DNA of 64,000 bases from Przewalskia tangutica (Eukaryota; Streptophyta; Magnoliopsida; Solanales; Solanaceae): NCBI GenBank assembly GCA_029844215.1, contig CM056724.1, positions 36,432,446 to 36,496,445 of the forward strand, given 5' to 3'. Under the pieces are notes generated by a model. The model saw only the letters and a program-made list of their open reading frames with translations, ran no database searches and was not told the origin of the DNA. A program made the position numbers and the translations under genes. Below, piece by piece: positions 1 to 12,290 of the stretch (position 1 is its first letter; each line of letters starts with the position of its first letter).

Positions 1-939
1 ATCTGATGTGTTGAAAAATGAGATTATTGCACTACTTAAAACAAAATTTGCTATGTCTGACTTGGGAAAGTTGAGTTATGTTTTTGGAATATCAGTGACT
101 CGTTCGGCAGATACTAAGTTTTTATGTCAGCGCAAGTATGCAGATGAGATTGTATACAGGTCTAAAATGGCGAACTGCGTGATCATGTCCACTCCGGTTG
201 CCTTTAAATCAAAGCTTAGTGATGTTGATGGTAACCCAGCGTCTGATCCCATTCTTTACAGGAGTCTTGCAGGTGCACTTCAGTATCTTACTTTCACAAG
301 GCTTGACATCGCTTATGTTGTTCAGCAGGTATGCTTATTAATGCATGTCCCCAGAGAGCCTCATTTTACTGTCGTTAAACGTATCATTCGATATGTTAAG
401 GGCACACTTGATTATGAATTACATCTCTACCCCTCAGCACTGACCAGGTTGTTAGCATATACAAATGTTGATTGAGCAGGCTGTCCGGACACGCGACACA
501 CCACCTCCGGCTATTATGAGTTTTTATGGGATAATTTCATTTTTTGGTCAGCCAAGAGGCAAGACACATTATACCGTTCAAGTGCAGAAGCAGAGTATAG
601 AGGAGTTGCAAATGTTGTTGCTGAGATCTGTTGGCTTCAATACCTTCTTTTGGAGCTTCAGTGTCCCTTGGGTAAGACATATGTGATTTACTGTGATAAC
701 ATATCCGCCATATATTTATCTCATAATCCGGTTCAACATTAGCGAACCAACATATTGAGATTGATATACACTTTGTTCGTGAGAACGTTGCTCTCGGTCA
801 TGTTAAGGTGTTGCATGTGCCTTCCTCATATCAGTACACTGATATTTTCACGAAAGGTCTACCTAGACAACTATTTCTCGACTTCAGATCCAGTCTCAAC
901 GTTCAGCCTCCTCCCGCTCAGACTGAGGGGGTGTATTAA
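1..939 (+). pseudogene. pol: Ty1/Copia pol C-terminus (RT end and RNase H), broken
   Basis: This is the tail of a Copia polyprotein, which copies element RNA into DNA in the virus-like particle. The segment to 475 reads as the end of reverse transcriptase (LTRLDIAY-type block, here FTRLDIAYVV, then IIRYVKGT) running into RNase H. The usual ADWAG motif is broken: the Trp codon is TGA at 473-475. The frame continues after the stop with SSAEAEYRGVANVV and YCDNISAIYLSHNP, then shifts near 740, and ends with VLHVPSSYQYTDIFTKGLP and a TAA at 937-939, which overlaps the LTR start. The element begins left of the window. The lineage within Copia is not determined. The family call is firm; the element cannot be active in this form. 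Confidence 0.9.
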
Positions 940-1176
940 CGTGTACTAAAGTAATAGAATCCCAATTCAATCCTACCACCATAATTAAAATATATCTCAT
1001 ATATTGTGTAAATATTTAGTGATATAGAATTATGGTAAATAGATGATTTCTATTGTACTAGCAGGGTTCTACATATTATACAGTATATATATTTGTATTA
1101 ATACACTATATATATTTATATTAATGAGAAAGTCTCTTCTCGAGAGATTAATATAATCTTACCATAAGAGATTCTC
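932..1176 (+). repeat. Probable 3' LTR of the Copia element
   Basis: A polypurine tract (GACTGAGGGGG, 921-931) directly precedes a TG start at 932, as expected for a Copia 3' LTR. The right end at TTCTCA near 1176 is only a guess, based on the pyrimidine-rich end and a final CA; no second LTR is in the window to fix it. The interior is AT-rich with TATATA runs at about 1080-1125 that could serve as promoter or polyadenylation signals. The left boundary is much better supported than the right. Confidence 0.6.
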
Positions 1177-2192
1177 ACTTTACTGTTAGAAAAGAAATTG
1201 AGGATTGAAGTTTTTTGTACTTGGCTATAAAATGCCAATTTTTGTCAAAGTGGGTTGGAGCTTGCCAATAACCACAAAGTGAGCCATTTTCTTGTAATTG
1301 TATCTCTCGTGGGTATATTAATTCCATGGGATAAGTTCCTAGATATGCTAAAATAGGACTCTATCATAACTAATAATACTAGTCCTTTTTCCAAAACATA
1401 GCAATAGTTTATTTACAAAACATATACAAACATTCAATAAATCTCACAAAATTAGGAATTGTATCTTCTCTCTCAAACAAGTCCCTGTCGCCACTATCCC
1501 CATCCTACTCGCCGTCGCCGCCGACAACTGTTGCTCTTCCAGTTACAGATGTTCCCCCAAAAAGTCATCGAAGCTTCACCGAAAAATTAAATCTCTGTTT
1601 GTTTTTTTCTTTATTGGAGTATTCCTTTCTTTTCTAGAGTTTTCTCCAATGACTTCACAACTTCTTCTCTCAATATACACTTGTATATCATTATATATTA
1701 TTGTATGTCAATGAAAACAATTAACATACGCATAACATATAATGAAATATAAGATATACAAGACGTACATATGACACACAAACATATAGTGATAAAACAT
1801 AAATTGTATATCAGTGTATGTCAATGTATGTAATACATATGGCATACAATAAACACACCAAAAGTACACCAAACATACACCAGACACTTGTTAAGTATAA
1901 CATACATTCATTTTCACCTTCAAACCACCACCACAAAACCACCCTAGCCACCACCACAAAATCACCACCATTCCACCGTAATAATGCAAAAACCATTTTC
2001 ATCGCTTAAAAAAGAAGAGAATTTTGCCGAAACTAAATCTAATGAAATCTGTTCAAATCTATTTTGCCGGAGCAAGATCGTCGGGCATGACAGAAAAGGG
2101 GCATGACGGAGAGGAAGAGATAGAGATAGAGATAGATAAAGAGAGAGGGGGGAGTGTATAAATGTGTTTTAGGTCTACTTACCAATATTGGT
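1177..2192. other. Unassigned AT-rich DNA
   Basis: I recognise no gene or element here. The sequence is AT-rich, with a C-rich patch near 1490-1560, a short imperfectly repeated TGTATGTCAATG motif (about 1700-1710 and 1815-1825), and a CCACCA-rich stretch at 1925-1975 that could be low-complexity coding or repeat DNA. Short open frames on both strands lie over the low-complexity part and are not convincing genes. It could be a decayed repeat or the original insertion-site DNA. Confidence 0.4.
2111..2153 (+). repeat. Purine microsatellite (GATAGA-type)
   Basis: About 43 bases contain only purines and regularly spaced T, built of GAGA and GATAGA units, ending in a G run. It is a simple repeat just left of the Athila/Tat LTR end. 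Confidence 0.8.
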
Positions 2193-3459
2193 TGTTTCTC
2201 CCAAACGCAGACACAAAAAGACGTGGTCGTACACCTGGATTTATATTTCTACTTGTTAATTAATTCAAATGCCTTTGTAACTATTCAAGAGATTAAAAAT
2301 CTAGGGGTTTGTTGTAACTAAAGTATTGACTAAAAGAATCGTAATAAAACAAGCAATTAGTGACGAAATGAGACTGGGAAGAGACTTTTGAGTTTATTAG
2401 ATGAGAATGAGTTCCAAAGTTATGGCTTTCGACAATCCAACTAAGTCTTCCAATAGTTCTACTTATTTTATTTCATGGGTTACTAGTTGACGGGTTGATA
2501 TTAATTATATGAGTATCTCTCACATTGCCCACAAGATTATTCAAGTTACTCTAACGTCTATATCTCTATGATCGCTAGAAAATAACAAGAACATATTTAA
2601 ATCTCTGTATTCAACTAAGCAAGGCTAAAAGGTATATCTCTATCCCCAATAGCGAAACTTATTTTTATGAACAAGTCCTATTTATTCTTATTACGTACGT
2701 GAATTCCCTATATCAATTTCAACTCACGAACATATAGTGTTTAACTAGTGATCATGTAATTAAATAATTAAGACCAAGAATAAATAAGCAACCCAAAAGA
2801 TGGAAATTTAATGGGTAAAAATCATCATCAAACCGACTTTCATGTCTTTGCCACAACACTAGAATAGAAAAGTTTAACTACTCATGATTCAAGGAACAAT
2901 GCAAGAATTCATGAATATGCTAGGGTTGAATGAAGAAAATAGAAATAAACTGAAAGAAAACAGGAACAACAACTTACAAGTCTCAAGAAATATCCCAGCA
3001 CGTCTTTCGAAAATACCAAAACGGTTATTTATAGTCTAGATTAAAAGCCAAAATAGTTAGACCAAATCCCAATCAAATCAGGAAAACTGCTATCACTTGC
3101 GCGATGCACCCGCGATGTGTATGCATCGCGAGTGTTGTCTCAGAAGCCTGATATTGAGATTCAGAGGGCACTATTTTTCGCTTTGCTTGCACGACACATG
3201 TCGATCACACATGGTCCTTCAGTGACCAATTTTCACTCTAAGTGTTACGATCCTTCCTTCATCTTGTTCACGTGCATATACCTTCAAAATCTACCAAAAT
3301 TGCTCGATTTCAACTCATTTGTCCTTGTTGTACCTAAACACACAAAATACACCATCATAAGTTCGAATACAATAATTTCACTAGAAAGAATGCGATTAAA
3401 GTACTAAGAAATAGAGATAAAGTGACACTAAATACATATATTTGTGCCAAATATTACCA
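2193..3459 (-). repeat. 3' LTR of a minus-strand Athila/Tat-like element (L)
   Basis: The block is about 1.27 kb. At its right edge the minus strand shows a polypurine tract (AAGTGTGGGGTGG) followed by TGGTAATATTTGG, the LTR start. Its left 280 bases match, with many differences, the LTR end at 52228-52538 that sits beside an Athila-type primer-binding site; this fixes the identity and orientation. The left end at TGTTTCTC (2193) is inferred from that match. A TATA-like box lies at 3026-3034. GC-rich CATCGCG-type repeats occur at 3095-3135. The exact ends are uncertain by some tens of bases. Confidence 0.65.
3026..3034 (-). promoter_or_regulatory. TATA-like box in LTR L
   Basis: The minus strand reads CTATAAATA within an AT-rich LTR, placed as an LTR promoter would be. 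Function is inferred only from position and sequence. Confidence 0.45.
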
Positions 3460-3478
3460 CCCCACACTTAGATTTTGC
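3459..3478 (-). other. Polypurine tract of element L
   Basis: On the minus strand the sequence GCAAAATCTAAGTGTGGGG lies directly before the LTR start. It follows a CTCGAGGGAAAGCAAA segment like the CTCGAGGCGAGCAAAGG before the 3' LTR of the Athila element at 44.15 kb. This is the second-strand primer site of the retroelement. Confidence 0.65.
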
Positions 3479-5200
3479 TTTCCCTCGAGCAAACTACTAG
3501 CGACTACTACCCTGACACCAGTTACAACAGCACACTAATCAAAACAGGTCTACTCGGGCTTCGCTTAATACGAGCCTTTCAAAAATCATTTTACCAATAA
3601 ACAATTGAGCCAACTATCACTCTAGTCATGACAACATATTTTCAAAATACAAGGTTCACAAACAACCTCTTCAAAATGACTCAATCTCAAAAACTAACTA
3701 AACTACACTACTTCAAGGAGAACCATCATGTTACCCAATAGAGAAACCAACACTTCACCTATGTTACATTAACTACATAGCCTCACTAAAAATTGTTGTC
3801 CATTTCTACATGATTTGACTTTGATTAATTTAATGGACAAATAATCAAATAAATTACGCTCCCTCTCACAAAGAACATCACGTACAATACAAGACAAATC
3901 ATAAACTAGCCCTTATTGTAACCACTTCCCTAATATAAGTACGGTGAACCTAGGATCAATGAGTACTTAAAGGATTGTAATGTAGACTAAGGGACGGGTA
4001 AGATACATTTGGATAAAATAATGACTATCCTCCCTAAGCACTTTAATACACACAACTTGAAAATTTTGCACACTTCTTTTCTAACCAAACGTAGCTCAAT
4101 CAACCAACACCCATCCATCTCAATCACACTCATTTTTCTTGTGTTTAAGCACCCTTTATTTTGATTATACAAGCCAGATGGGAAAATCTTTCAACTTTCA
4201 AAGAACTTTGTTTTTTCAATAGTATTCCTAACTAGCAAGCATTTTCTCTATCATCTAGGTGCATTAATAGATTATTTCAGGCGTTAAATAACAAATCGTC
4301 CCATTTTTTCTTCCTTTTCTAACTCCATTTACATCAAATAACTTTTTAAAATGCTCAAGGAATAAGAAGGATCAAATTAAGGTCAATTAGAACAAAAGGG
4401 AATACACTCATCAATGGCTACCAAATAAAAAGGCTAAAGGCTCAACGAGACTGACTAGGACATCATGTAGGGCCAAGTAAACTAAGGCTAAAATTTGGCT
4501 AACAAGGAAAGCCTCTATCACCTCCTAGATTCAACAAACGTCGAACACACCAAGAAAGTTCTAGACATCAATATAAAATACGGAGTATACAAAATCAACC
4601 TTAAACATGGCACACAATCAACTCAAGATGGATCCATATCGACCCTCAAATCAAGCAACAATGTTATAGTTCAAATTAAGCACAATGGGTCATGAAGAAG
4701 AGCCTAAGTGTCTCAAAAGAGGTCATTTTCTTTCTTTTTGTTAATCATATTTTTCATTTTGAATCACCGAGAATTGTTCATTTTCATATTTTATCTAACC
4801 TGAACACCTAGCATTCAAATGGCTTTAGGACTTTGGTTCTACGACTTACTAAAAAACTACTACTCAATTCAAAGGTCCCCCTCGGGAAAGAAACGAGACC
4901 ATAAAAAACCCCAAGGGTCGGGTGCGGTATACCACTAATTAGGGAATTAAGAAGCTACTAAAGAAAATAAAAGAAACAAAAATATTTTTTTTGACATTTA
5001 TTTTCATTTTTCTGTATTTTACTAAGAATCTAAGACTCAAAACTACTAAACAAGAAAATCCTACAGCATATTTGTCATCACAAATTTTATAATACAAAGG
5101 AATGTATTTCCCACCCCACACTTCAGACATGGAAGGGAATGCATCTACAAGCAAAATAAAAAAAAGCAGGGTAAGAAATACTCTATGGGGCTCTTAGGGC
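3479..5200 (-). mobile_element. Non-coding 3' internal region of element L
   Basis: No coding block is recognisable here. The stretch lies between the acidic reading-frame remnant and the LTR, matching the long untranslated 3' region of Athila/Tat elements. A second polypurine-like segment (AAGTGTGGGGTGGG on the minus strand) occurs near 5107-5122. The short open frames in this stretch carry no recognisable motif. Confidence 0.55.
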
Positions 5201-5428
5201 CTACTCCTCATCCTCATCCTCATCATCATCATCCTCGCCGTCATCCTGCTCTGACTTATATTCTTCATCTTCATCATCATGATTTCCATATGTCTGCGAG
5301 TCCCCTTCATCACCAACTTCAATATCGACCATCAAAAGATCAACCGAATTGACATCCTCATTCTCAAGCAATAAGGCGCCATCACCGAGTACATAGTATA
5401 TGGGGCCATAACATAGCCACTTGAGATG
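5201..5428 (-). pseudogene. C-terminal remnant of an acidic ORF in element L
   Basis: Seventy-five minus-strand codons end in TAG at 5201-5203. The last 25 residues are almost all Asp and Glu (DDEDEEY…EDEDEE), preceded by a hydrophobic stretch (WLCYGPIYYVLGDGALLL). The frame is closed upstream by stops; other frames up to 5588 look like continuations broken by shifts. The position, upstream of the 3' untranslated region of an Athila/Tat-type element, suggests the last ORF of that element. I do not recognise the protein family. LTR A of the next element starts at 5589 and cuts this region off. Confidence 0.45.
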
Positions 5429-6202
5429 TCAAAATATGAGTGCTCGACCTTAATCACCATCATCTTATGGAATTGGGACAATAAGGTAGATTGTCCTGAT
5501 CGCTCCTAACTAGGAGTGAGGTTGTGTTTTACAGACTACTCCGGTGCCTTGACTTTTGAGATATCAATCATGTCATCAAGTGGCTCAATGTCACGACCCG
5601 TTCCCGGGCCCGTGACTGGTGCCTTACCCGGGCACCCAAGTAGACATACATCAGAGTAACCAGCGGAATAGAAACTTGCAAACATGAACCAGTGTAAAAT
5701 AAGAACAGTCTATCCAAAGAAAAGTTGCCTTTCGGCATGTATATAAATACCAAAAGTGAACAGTTACATCCCAACTTTACAACAGGACTACATACCTCTA
5801 AGAATGAAATCAACTATGACGGGACAGGGCCCTGTCATACCCTGAATGTACATAAACCTACAATGACAGGGAAATCATACCCAAAAGACAAGCCTCCGGA
5901 GAAACGGGGCTTTCCCAACAGCAGAATAGTGATCCTGTGAGCGGATCAACAACCGAGACTTCTACCCGCAGATTAACGCACTTCAAGGAGGTCAAGACAA
6001 CATGTACCAAGTATGTGAAATCGTAAAGTATCGATATATATAATTATAACATTTTAAAACCAATTCACAAATATGCATTTAAACAACTAAGTTAACCGCA
6101 TATAGTGCACATCATAAACAAGAGCAAAAATAGATATAATGTAATCCGGTCTTTTCTAGGCCGCTAATGATCAAGCAAGGCCAATCGCCCATAGTATCAT
6201 TA

Positions 6203-6440
6203 CGCGAGCCTAATCTCGAACTCCCGCACCGCATAGCCCCCTAGGCCCGCATGAGGTATTCTCGACGGGGTAGCTAACCCGCGACATCGCCCCGACTCCG
6301 CACCGCACGGCCACATGATCGCATGAGGTATTCTCGTGACGGCGTAACACACCCGAGTGATCATCCCGAACTCCCGCACTCGCGATAGTCCCATGGACCC
6401 GCATTTAGGTATTCTCGCATCGGGGCGCTAACCCACGACA
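6203..6440 (-). repeat. Minisatellite with CATGAGGTATTC core in LTR A
   Basis: Four imperfect units share GACCCGCATGAGGTATTCTCG-like cores. The same block lies in LTR B at about 14250-14500 and LTR C at about 22370-22610. The copies differ mainly by one- to three-base losses, many where another copy keeps CTGG. The distance from the TGTCACG end (about 620-850 bp) matches that of different minisatellites in the other LTR families of this window. Confidence 0.75.
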
Positions 6441-7132
6441 TCGTAATAAGTCGTGAGGCGAGTGATATAATACTAACACAACGCTTATCGTTAAACAACA
6501 TAAGCACAACAAGAATAACCTCCTTACACAAGCGTCACAAGATACTAACACACGAAGATCATAACATGTTTCTCAAACCAACTTACCATACCTTCAACAT
6601 CATTTCAAGCATTTGATAAACAAATAATTAAACCGTTTTTCTTATTTTTCTTAAGTCGTTATAGCTAGCTTCCCATAAAGCTAGTACAACACTTAAACTT
6701 TTTATGAAAACCAAGTATTACTTTTCTTCCAAAATGATTCATAACTCTTTTTGAAATGTTCAAGATTCTTATTAATTAGAACTCAAGTCCAAAGACATCA
6801 AAGTAAAGCCAAATTTAGTTTAACACACGTACGTCTACCGTACTATATATATTTCACAAATATCATGCTCAAAGGGATAGGAAGAATCACATACCTCCTC
6901 GGCTAAATCCACTTGCCAAGTCGGATATGTCGCGCGCAGAGTGTCAACCTATAATAGTCAAAACACGCCTATCAACTTCTAGTTTTACGTGGGATTCTTC
7001 TAAGTAAGATTTCTCTTAGTCTACGAAAAATTGGGCAGCACCTCCCCCGTTTCTACTCAATTCTCCAACTTTTTCAAGACCCGATAATAGTAACCAACAT
7101 GCCATAAATAAGGCGCAATAATTCCAAAATTT

Positions 7133-7537
7133 AAAGAAGGGGATCATACGCCCAAACGGAACGCGATTAACAATCTTCCCCTTAACAACAACAATAATTA
7201 AAGAAGGGGATCACACGCCCAAACGGAACGCGATTAACAATCTTCCCCTTAACAACAACAATAATTAAAGAAGGGGATCACACGCCCAAACGGAACGCGA
7301 TTAACAATCTTCCCCTTAACAACAACAATAATTAAAGAAGGGGATCACACGACCAAACGGAACGCGATTAACAATCTTCCCCTTAACAACAACAATAATT
7401 AAAGAAAGGGATCACACGCCCAAACGGAACGCGATTAACAATCTTCCCCTTAACAACAATGTAAATACAGTCCAAAGTAAATACGATCCAAAGTAAATAT
7501 GGTCCAAAGTAAATACGGTCCAAAGTAAATACAGTCC
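7133..7537 (-). repeat. 67-bp (x5) and 16-bp (x5) tandem repeats in LTR A
   Basis: The 67-bp unit, starting AAAGAAGGGGATCACACGCC, recurs at 7133, 7200, 7267, 7334 and 7401 with only a few substitutions. It is followed by five 16-bp units of the type GTAAATACGGTCCAAA ending at 7537. Sister LTRs hold six and four 67-bp copies, so the array is unstable in copy number. Confidence 0.95.
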
Positions 7538-8228
7538 TTAAGTTGGGGTCCTTGGCCAACTTTTACAATTTTACTTATCCAATTACTTCATTAGTCTTCC
7601 AACTTATATTCCAATCTTTATATAAGTTATAGTTTCTTTGTTGTTAACTTCTTAGTAAGTAATGGATACATTTTTACCATTTTAATGGCAAATATGTCAA
7701 TTCTCCTTTTAACATCTTAACAAGATCCAAATCTTTCCTTATATCTCATACTCCATAATATACTTCCAATATATATATATAATATCCAATATACATAATA
7801 ATCAATTTCACAAAGAGGTTAAGGTTCATTACCTCAAAATAGCCCAAAAATATCCAAGAACTTAAAGTCGCTCCTAAGCAAGTTTTAGCTCCAAATCTTT
7901 GTGTTCCAAACCACCACAAGTCACCCTTAGAAGTTTCTAACCAACTTCTATTCAAGAATTAACTCCAAAAAGTGAAGAACACTAAAGTTCCAAATCTGCC
8001 CACTCTCGGCTTTGTGAGGGTTTTGAGGCTAGGGGTGTGAAATCTTGTCTAACTCTTGGTTAATAATCTTCCTAATACATTAAGGAAGAACACTTATAAG
8101 TTTAAGAAATTTTGGACAACATTTGCTCAAGAAAAAGGGGGTGGGACGAGAGCAACTAGGGAGGGAGAGAAAATATTTTCAAGTCTTGAAATGTTCTAAG
8201 TGTGGAAGATTTTCATCAACTAGAGGTG

Positions 8229-8238
8229 TTTATATAGG
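8229..8238 (-). promoter_or_regulatory. TATA box of LTR A
   Basis: The minus strand reads CCTATATAAA followed by CACCTCTAGTTGATGAAA. The same box at the same place in LTRs B and C, and CCTATAAATA in the second family followed by a matching AGTTGATGAA, argue that this is the LTR promoter with transcription starting about 30 bases downstream. Confidence 0.7.
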
Positions 8239-8667
8239 ATAACCAAGGGTTAGGATTGAAACATGTGTATGGTATAGATGTGTTTGTGTAGGTTCCTTTG
8301 TCCACTTGTCCCACAAATGCCATGCAAGACTTTGACCATTTGACTTGCCCACTAACCTTGCAAAAACCGTCCACTATGCCATGCAAATGCCATGCAAGAC
8401 TTTGGCCACTTGTCTTGCCCACTAGTCTTGAAAAACGTCCACCCATGTCCACTTGGGGTGACACATGTCGCCCTCCTATTGGTCCAAAATATTTATCTCT
8501 CGAAAAAAATTCCATAATTGGTTAAAATATTGAAAACGTAAAATTTCCTTCACAAAGTTCGGAATATTTTCCGTCGGAAAACAATTCTTTCATTCTTACC
8601 CTAATTAGGGCTTATACATTTGTACGTACGTCCTTACATACATACTCCGGAACTACGGGGTATAACA

Positions 8668-8702
8668 TTCTCCCCCCCTTAGAAACATTCGTCCCGAATG
8701 TT
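8668..8702 (-). other. Polypurine tract and adjacent hairpin, unit 1
   Basis: On the minus strand AAGGGGGGGAGAA precedes the LTR start TGTTATACCCC. Immediately upstream is a perfect inverted repeat, AACATTCG-3 nt-CGAATGTT (8684-8702). The tract primes second-strand synthesis; the role of the hairpin is unknown. Confidence 0.8.
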
Positions 8703-8796
8703 CCTTCAAGATTCAATTAAATCAGATAACGACATAGTCCCTCATAACTTGAACAATTTGCAAATGCCACATATGGCCACAATAGAACACTTAAGT

Positions 8797-10200
8797 TCAT
8801 ACGACAATTAAAATTAACCAGTAGGAAAGTGAGTTACCTGGAGGTGTGGGGAATAAGTGAGGATACTTCTGCCTCATGTCCTCCTCCGCTTCCCACGTCA
8901 TCTCCTCTCTGCTCGCTCGCCATAAGACCTGACGGAAGCCACATCCTTTGTCCGAGCCGCTAACCCGACGATCGAGTATCGCTATGGAATCTCCTCATAC
9001 GATAACCCCTCCACACTGGACATCATCAATCGGGTGCACTCTAGACGGATCTCCGATACATCTCCTCAGCATAGAAACATGAAAAACCGAATGTACTGCC
9101 TCCAACTCGGACGGCAGATCCAACTCATTGGCAACCTTGCCTACCCTACGGACAATCTGATAAGGCCCAATGTACCTTGGGCTGAGCTTTCCCTTCTTCC
9201 CAAACCTCATCACACCCTTCATGGGTGACTCCTTCAGGAAAACCCAATCAGCAACCCGAACTCCAAATGTCGACGCCGATGATCTGCATATGACTTCGCC
9301 GACTCGAAGTCATTAATAACCGCCTCGATAAGCTTCACCTTATCCACCGCTTTGAACCAAGTCCGCCCGACTAATCGCACCTCACCCACATCAAACCAAA
9401 GATATCGGTGACCTGCACTTCCTCCCATATAAGGCCTCATAAGGCGCCATCTGGATACTGGAGTGGTAGCTGTTGTTATACGCAAACTCTACTAGAGGCA
9501 AATGATCCTCCCAGCTACCCCTGAAATCAATAACACAGACTCGCAGCATATCCTCAAGTTCGGATAAGACGCTCTGCTCGTCCGCTCGGCGAGGATGGAA
9601 TGCAGATCGAGGTTCACTGCGCCCCTAATCCCTTCTCGAAAGACCTCCGTAAGTTAGCCAGAACCGGGCTCCTCTGTCCGATATGATAGATATAGGGACC
9701 CCATGCAGTCTCACGATCTCTCGGATGTAAAGTCTAGCATAATCCTCGGCCGAAAAAGTCATCCTGACGGGAAGAAAGTCGGAGGATTTCTTCATCCTGT
9801 CGACGATAACCCAGATGGAATCATGCTTCCTCTGAGTGCGAGGTAACCATGTAATAAAGTCCATATTGATCACCTCCCACTTCCATGTCGGAATCTCTAT
9901 AGCCTGCAACAACCCACCAGGCCTCTGGTGCTCCACCTTTACCTGCTGACAACTCGGGCACTGAGCAACAAACTCGCAACGCCCTCTTCGTGTCGTCCCA
10001 CCAATACACAGATCCGAGGTCATGGTACATCTTTGTCGACTTTGATGGATAGAGTAACGCCGCGCGTGTGCTTCCCCGTAACTCGCCGTCAAGTCCTGCA
10101 ATCTATGGAACACACAACCTGCCCTCCAACGTTAGCACCCCATCAGGTGCTACCTCAAAATGACCCTTCCCCTCACGAAGAGTCGTATCACGATACCGTG
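8797..10200 (-). pseudogene. pol: Integrase with C-terminal chromodomain, unit 1, frameshifted
   Basis: Integrase inserts the element DNA into the genome. The best frame (9625-10113) shows the zinc-binding CPSC pair (QCPSCQQVK), the first catalytic Asp in NMDFITWLPRTQRKHDS and the second in IISDRGARF. A further frame at 8995-9222 carries the GPY/F module (RYIGPYQIVRRVGK). The chromodomain in unit 2 at 16952-17098 has its counterpart here at about 8850-9000, but it is split by small deletions. The stop corresponding to that of unit 2 is at 8797-8799. Frame changes between these blocks make the product unusable. The domain order (zinc finger, core, GPY/F, chromodomain) is diagnostic of chromoviruses. 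Confidence 0.85.
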
Positions 10201-11663
10201 TAATAATCGCATCCTCATATCGCCGCCTTCACCTCCTCGACGATGGAAGACTCGGCAACCTCTCGAACCCAACCCCACTACTATCGTAATCAATCAATCG
10301 GAATCCAAGGCTCGCTAGTCGATGTAACTCGCGACCATGCCCTCCTCTCTAGCCGCACATCCGATAGACTACCCATCGACCTACGACTAGCGGCATCCGC
10401 CACTACATCGCCTTCCCCGGTGGTATAGATATCGACATCATAATCTCGAGTAGCTCCAACCACCGCCTCGCTGCAAGCGCCTCCTCCGGTCAAGATATAC
10501 CGAGGCTCTTGTGGTCTGTGTAAATATCCACACGAACTCCATACAAATAATGTCTCCGCATCTTCGGCGTGAATCACCGCCAACTCTAAGTCATGCGGGT
10601 AGTTCTTCTCATGCTTCGAGTCGCCGAGATCGTAGCTATAACCTTTCCTCGCCGCATCAACACACATCCAAGCCCGATGCCCGACGCATCACAATAAAAC
10701 CACATAGCCGTCGACCCTCCGGAAGAGTAAGAATCGGGCGGCCAATCTCTCCTTAGTAATCGAAGCCCTCCTCATAAGCATCCGCCCACCAAACTTAGAT
10801 GCCTTCGAGTCGCCGGTCAAAGGTGCCAAATAGAAGCAAACTTCTCCACAAACCTCCGTAATACCTGCAAGGCCCGTAAAGTCGCGCACTGCTTGCAGTA
10901 GAGTTCAGGCCAAGTCTTGACTGCCTCGATCTTTGCCGTATCCACCCGAATACCATCGACCCCGACAATGTGCCCCAGAAATGCCACCGAAGCCAACCAA
11001 AACTCACACTTCGAAAACTTGTCATACAACCGATGGTCCCGCAGAACTCTCAGCACCGTCCTCAAATGCTCCGCATGCTCCTGCTCCGAACGAGAATAAA
11101 TCAAGATGTCATCAATGAATACTATCACAAACGTATCCAAAAATGGCTTGAACACTCGGTTCATCAAATCCATAAATCGTCGAGCATGGTCAAGCCGAAA
11201 GACATGACCTCAACTCATAGTGCGTGCACGGTCCGAATGCGCCCTGTGGACATCCGCCTCCCTAACTCGCACTGATGGTAACGGATCGTAGGTCTATCTT
11301 GGAGAAACACCCGCACTCGCAATCCGGTCGAACAAGTCATCAATCCCGAAAGCGGGTATTCGTTTTAATAGTCACCTTGTTCACCGCCGTAATCGACACA
11401 CATGCAGGCCCCATCCTTCTTCTTCACGAACAATACCGCGCTCCTGGAGAAACACTAGCCCGATGAAGCCCTTCTCCAAAGAAATCTCTCAGCTGGTCCT
11501 TCAACTCTCTCAACTCGGCAGGTGCCATCCTGTATGGCGGAATGGATATAGGCCGAGTATCAGGCAGAATATCAATGCAAAACTCTATCTCCCTCTCAGG
11601 AGGGATACCCGGGAGGTCGTCTGGGAACACATCTGGGAACTCTCTGACTACCGAATCGATCAA
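10201..11663 (-). pseudogene. pol: Reverse transcriptase and RNase H, unit 1, frameshifted
   Basis: The reverse transcriptase N-terminus is open at 11424-11663 (DDLPGIPPEREIEFCIDILP, then YRMAPAELRELKDQL). The catalytic block FIDDILIYSR is at about 11100-11119 in a second frame (10817-11173), followed by KCEFWLASVAFLGHIVG with the Trp that is a stop in unit 2. RNase H remnants (DYDVDIYTTGEGDVVADAASRRSMGSL) lie in 10290-10667. Comparison with unit 2 shows many losses of one to four bases here, clustered around CTG and CAG. Function is lost, if the sequence is correct. Confidence 0.87.
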
Positions 11664-12290
11664 GGTCCGTATCTCGCCTCGAGATCAAATACCCGAATGA
11701 GATGGTAGATATACCCTTCAACCATCTTTCCCGGCCTCGAGGTAAGAAATAAACTTACCCTCGACATAGTGTTCCCCTCCCACTCGATAACCGGCTCACC
11801 AGGAAACTGGAACCGTACCAACCGCTTCCTACAGTATACATTGGCGTAGCAAGAAGCTAACCAATCCATACCCATGATCACATCAAAATTGGTCATATCC
11901 AACTCTATCAAGTCGGCTAGGTCCGACGATCGCATATAGTCACCGGGCAAGCCCTATATACCCGCCGCCTACCACCGAATCACCCATCGCGTAGCTACCT
12001 CAAAAGTGGTCTATGGACTCGTGCTCTATCCCTATCCTACTAGCAATACGGGAGATATATAGGACAAGGTAGAACTCGGATCTATCAAGGCATACACGCC
12101 ACAACAAGAAACCGATAAAGTACCGCATGACATCCGTGACGCCTCCCGGTCCTCGCGGCCGACATGGCATACATGCGCTCGAGGACCGCCGGAACTAGAC
12201 CCTTGTCACGAAACTGCGCGACCGCTGGCCCACGAGCACCACGCTCCGGGCGAGTAATCTGAGGAGATGAAGACTCGCTAAAGACCGTAG
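11664..12290 (-). pseudogene. pol: Protease region, unit 1, broken
   Basis: The aspartic protease cleaves the polyprotein. The active site, DPGST in unit 2, reads D-P-S-S-T here (12068-12082) because a CCTGG on the plus strand of unit 2 is CTCGG here. The downstream segment FDVIMGMDWLASCYANVYC, typical of the protease C-terminus, is open in 11660-11950. Frame shifts separate it from the flanking gag and reverse transcriptase blocks. Confidence 0.8.

Larger units (their letters stand above)
5589..8667 (-). repeat. LTR A (3' LTR of tandem unit 1)
   Basis: It is 3079 bp and runs from TGTCACGACC to GGGTATAACA on the plus strand, i.e. TGTTATACCCC...GTCGTGACA on the minus strand, the usual ends of this chromovirus group. 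Contents from left to right: a conserved GATCC/GGATC hairpin (5931-5947), a four-part CATGAGGTATTC repeat (about 6220-6425), a TTCCCATAAAG motif (6658-6690), a 67-bp minisatellite (7133-7460), a 16-bp repeat (to 7537) and a TATA box (8229-8238). Large stretches of the AT-rich part are nearly identical to LTR B, so the copy is young. Confidence 0.9.

Noticed and set aside
1480..1990. Possible host gene (C-rich stretch and CCACCA-rich open frame)
   Set aside because: The frame is low-complexity and equally open on both strands, with no start context, splice pattern or domain.
5568..5940. Recurring plus and minus ORFs at LTR ends (also 13649-13979 and 21700-22273)
   Set aside because: They repeat only because LTRs A-C repeat; the frames cross LTR boundaries and carry no domain.
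8216..8515. Identical 99-codon minus-strand ORF in LTR A (8216-8515) and LTR B (16317-16616), as if a conserved small protein
   Set aside because: The nucleotide sequence is identical because the LTRs are sister copies. The frame overlaps the TATA box and transcription start region and has no recognisable motif; LTR C shortens it.
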